Of a stretch of DNA of 64,000 bases, positions 62,170-64,000 are shown piece by piece (positions within the stretch are counted from its first letter, which is position 1; each line of letters opens with the position of its first letter). Below the pieces are notes generated by a model. It had not been told where the DNA came from, did no database searches, and worked only from the letters and a program-made list of their open reading frames with translations. Both the position numbers and the translations under genes were made by a program. The DNA is from Symbiodinium natans (taxonomy: Eukaryota > Sar > Dinophyceae > Suessiales > Symbiodiniaceae): NCBI GenBank assembly GCA_905221605.1, contig CAJNDS010002559.1:204501-268500 (forward strand). The letters are read 5' to 3'.

Positions 62170-63235
62170 AGAAATCGCTGCAAGGGCTCCAAGGGCTCAG
62201 AGTTTAGGGAGGCTCTAGGGGCTGCACGGGCTAAGGGCTGCACGGGCTCTAAGGGCGCTAGGGGCTGCAAGGGCTCAGAGTTTGAAGAGGTCTTAAGGGC
62301 TGCAAGGGCTCTAAGCCCTAAGCGCTCTAAGGAGAATTTAGGGAGGGTGTAAGGGCGCTCTAAAATTTCTAAGGGCTCAGAGTCTAGGGAGGCTCTAAGG
62401 GCTGCAAGGGCTCAGAGTTAAGAGAGGCTCTAAAAGCTCTAAGGGCTCTAAGGGGAGTTTAGGGAGGCTCTAAGGGCTGCAAGGGCTCTAAGGGTTTAAG
62501 GGCTCAGAGTTTAGGAGGCTCTAAGGGCTGCAAGGGCTCTAAGGGTTTAAGGGTTCTCTTGGTCTGCAAGGGCTCTAAGGGCTCTAAGGGCTCAGAGTTT
62601 AGGGAGGCTCTAAGGGCTGCAAGGGCTCTAAGGGTTTAAGGGCTCAGAGTTTAGCTCTAAGGGCTGCAAGGGCTCTAAGGGTTTAAGGGTTCTCTTGGTC
62701 TGCAAGGGCTCTAAGGGCTCTAAGGGCTCAGAGTTTAGGGAGGCTCTCAGGGCTGCAGGGGCTCTAAGGGTTCTAAGGGCTCGGAGTTTAGGGAGGCTCT
62801 AAAGGCTCTATGGGTTTAAGGGCTCAGGGTTTAGGGCGGCGCTCAGGGCTGCAAGGGCTCTAAGGGTTGAAAGGGCTCCGGAGTTGAGGGAGGCTCTCAG
62901 GGCTGCAGGGGCTCTAAGGGCTTTAAGGGCTCACCCCAAGGGCTTAAGGGCTCAGAGTTTAGGGGGGCTCTTAGGTCTGCAAGGGCTCAAGGGTTTAAGG
63001 GCTCAAAGTTTAGGGAGGCGCTCAGGGCTGCAAGGGCTCTGAGGGTTCTAAGGGCTCAGAGTTTAGGGAGGCTCTCAGGGCTGCAGGGGCTCTAAGGGTT
63101 CTAAGGGCTCAGAGTTTAGGGAGGCTCTAAGACCTGCAAGGGCTCTAAGGGTTTAAGGGCTCAGAGTTTAGGGAGGCGCTCAGGGCTGCAAGGGCTCTGA
63201 GGGTTCTAAGGGCTCAGAGTTTAGGGAGGATCCCC
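62170..63235 (+). repeat. GGGCTCTAAGGG minisatellite, about 1.07 kb
   Basis: Composite units of about 60-90 bp built from GGGCTCAGAGTTTAGGGAGG, CTCTAAGGGCTGCAAGGGCT and CTAAGGGTTTAA. The TTTAGGG word occurs once per unit, so it may derive from a telomeric array. Confidence 0.92.
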
Positions 63236-63242
63236 ACCCTAC

Positions 63243-63500
63243 AGATTTAGAATTTTTGGGGTTGGACATGCCAGGGACACTTTGGGGTTGGGCGCTCCAG
63301 GGACACTCTGGGGTTGGGCACTCCAGGGACGCTCTGCGTTTGGGATTCCAGAAAAGTCTGAAACTATAAGCACTCCAGAAACACCCCTACGGTTGGGCAC
63401 TCCACCTGGGACAGGGACATAGGCACTCTGGGTTGGGCACTCCAGGGACACGCTGGGGTTGGGAACAGGGATACTCTGGGCTTGGGCACTCCAGGGATGA
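63243..63500 (+). repeat. GGGCACTCCAGGGACACTCT minisatellite
   Basis: About eight imperfect units of roughly 26-30 bp. Cys/Pro-rich minus frames are its translation. Confidence 0.88.
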
Positions 63501-63929
63501 GCGAGGAGTAGACTGGGCGACGAGAAGAGTTCCGGGCCAAGATTAAAAACCTAACAACCCCACACCGAAGGGGCGAAAAAAAACTTATCAAAACATATCT
63601 AACGCCTTTGCTCGACGGTTCCTGAGCCTTCCTGCAGCCCTAAACCTTAAAAGCTAAACCCTCAACCCTCGCCGTGCACGTAGCCAAAGGTTTAGGAACT
63701 GAATGTCCGCACAGATGAGCTTCCGCTGCCCCACGTAGCATCAGTGTTTCCGTTTTGTGCGTCCCAGCCAAGCTGTGACCGCTGACAGCGACAGGAGACA
63801 CTGTGCCACACTGTACTCGAATACACTCTCAACGCTTACGCGCCTGGGCATGTCGGTTGTAGAGCCCAGGCCCCCGAAACGTAGTAGTGACTGACCCTGA
63901 ACATTCAATTCTGGTTGACCTCTGTCATT

Positions 63930-64000
63930 CTTTAGTCCGTCGTGGGCACCGTCTTCATCTCCATCACTTCATCGCTCCAAGAGCGCCAGTGCTGCACGTA
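63930..64000 (-). CDS. Possible C-terminal exon entering from the right edge
   Basis: The minus strand is open from the window edge, reads YVQHWRSWSDEVMEMKTVPT then TD, and stops at TAA near 63932. Composition is protein-like, but it is truncated and unrecognised. Confidence 0.3.

Noticed and set aside
61810-62352. 180-residue Lys/Asn-rich plus frame
   Set aside because: Formed by the AAAACCGT minisatellite and the next minisatellite.

Overview
This window looks like dinoflagellate nuclear DNA, probably from a Symbiodiniaceae-like alga. Five things point that way. Plant-type telomeric repeats (TTTAGGG/CCCTAAA, with TTTGGGG and TTAAGGG variants) are scattered through almost all of it. A motif close to the dinoflagellate spliced leader sits inside a retrotransposon LTR. 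Long CCCH-finger open frames are present. Exon-sized coding islands are bounded by GT or GC donors and AG acceptors. There are no prokaryote-style operons or ribosome binding sites. I see no intact rRNA gene, tRNA gene or CRISPR array.

Layout. (1) 0.5-2.1 kb, minus strand: a decayed ubiquitin-specific protease with recognisable Cys and His boxes, two in-frame stops and a frameshift. (2) 3.9-12.7 kb: a complete LTR retrotransposon inserted in a telomeric array. It has 279-bp LTRs differing at one base, a 5-bp TAGGG target duplication, a polypurine tract and a primer site matching the anticodon arm of a Met tRNA. It carries two intact minus-strand CCCH-finger ORFs (1354 and about 1236 aa) and no visible reverse transcriptase or integrase. 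ORF1 also has WW, S1-like, PABC/MLLE and SAM-like regions. (3) 12.7-20.4 kb: interstitial telomeric arrays in both orientations, with short exon-like islands and a small foldback element. (4) 20.46-31.44 kb: an 11-kb block bounded by imperfect terminal inverted repeats with AT-rich TTGATT-rich subterminal DNA. It carries four plus-strand genes, the last with a tnp2/CACTA-like transposase signature. About 55 short hairpins of the form stem-CTT-GNNRA-AAG-stem are sown through its coding and non-coding DNA and essentially nowhere else in the window. (5) 31.5-50.7 kb: more telomeric arrays, several MITE families, microsatellites and exon islands. (6) 50.7-51.1 kb: a GA tract. (7) 52.9-56.2 kb: an AT-rich satellite with about 13 units. 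(8) 56.2-64 kb: mixed unique DNA with exon-like islands and two minisatellites.

How the parts relate. The two large mobile units are independent. The LTR element is probably moved in trans by an autonomous element. The 11-kb unit looks like a multi-gene DNA transposon whose palindromes have spread in all three reading frames, compensated in both arms and almost always in the sense orientation. That recalls Rickettsia palindromic elements but in a nuclear genome, and it is the strongest candidate here for an undescribed system. Family calls come from motif reading by eye; no database search was run.
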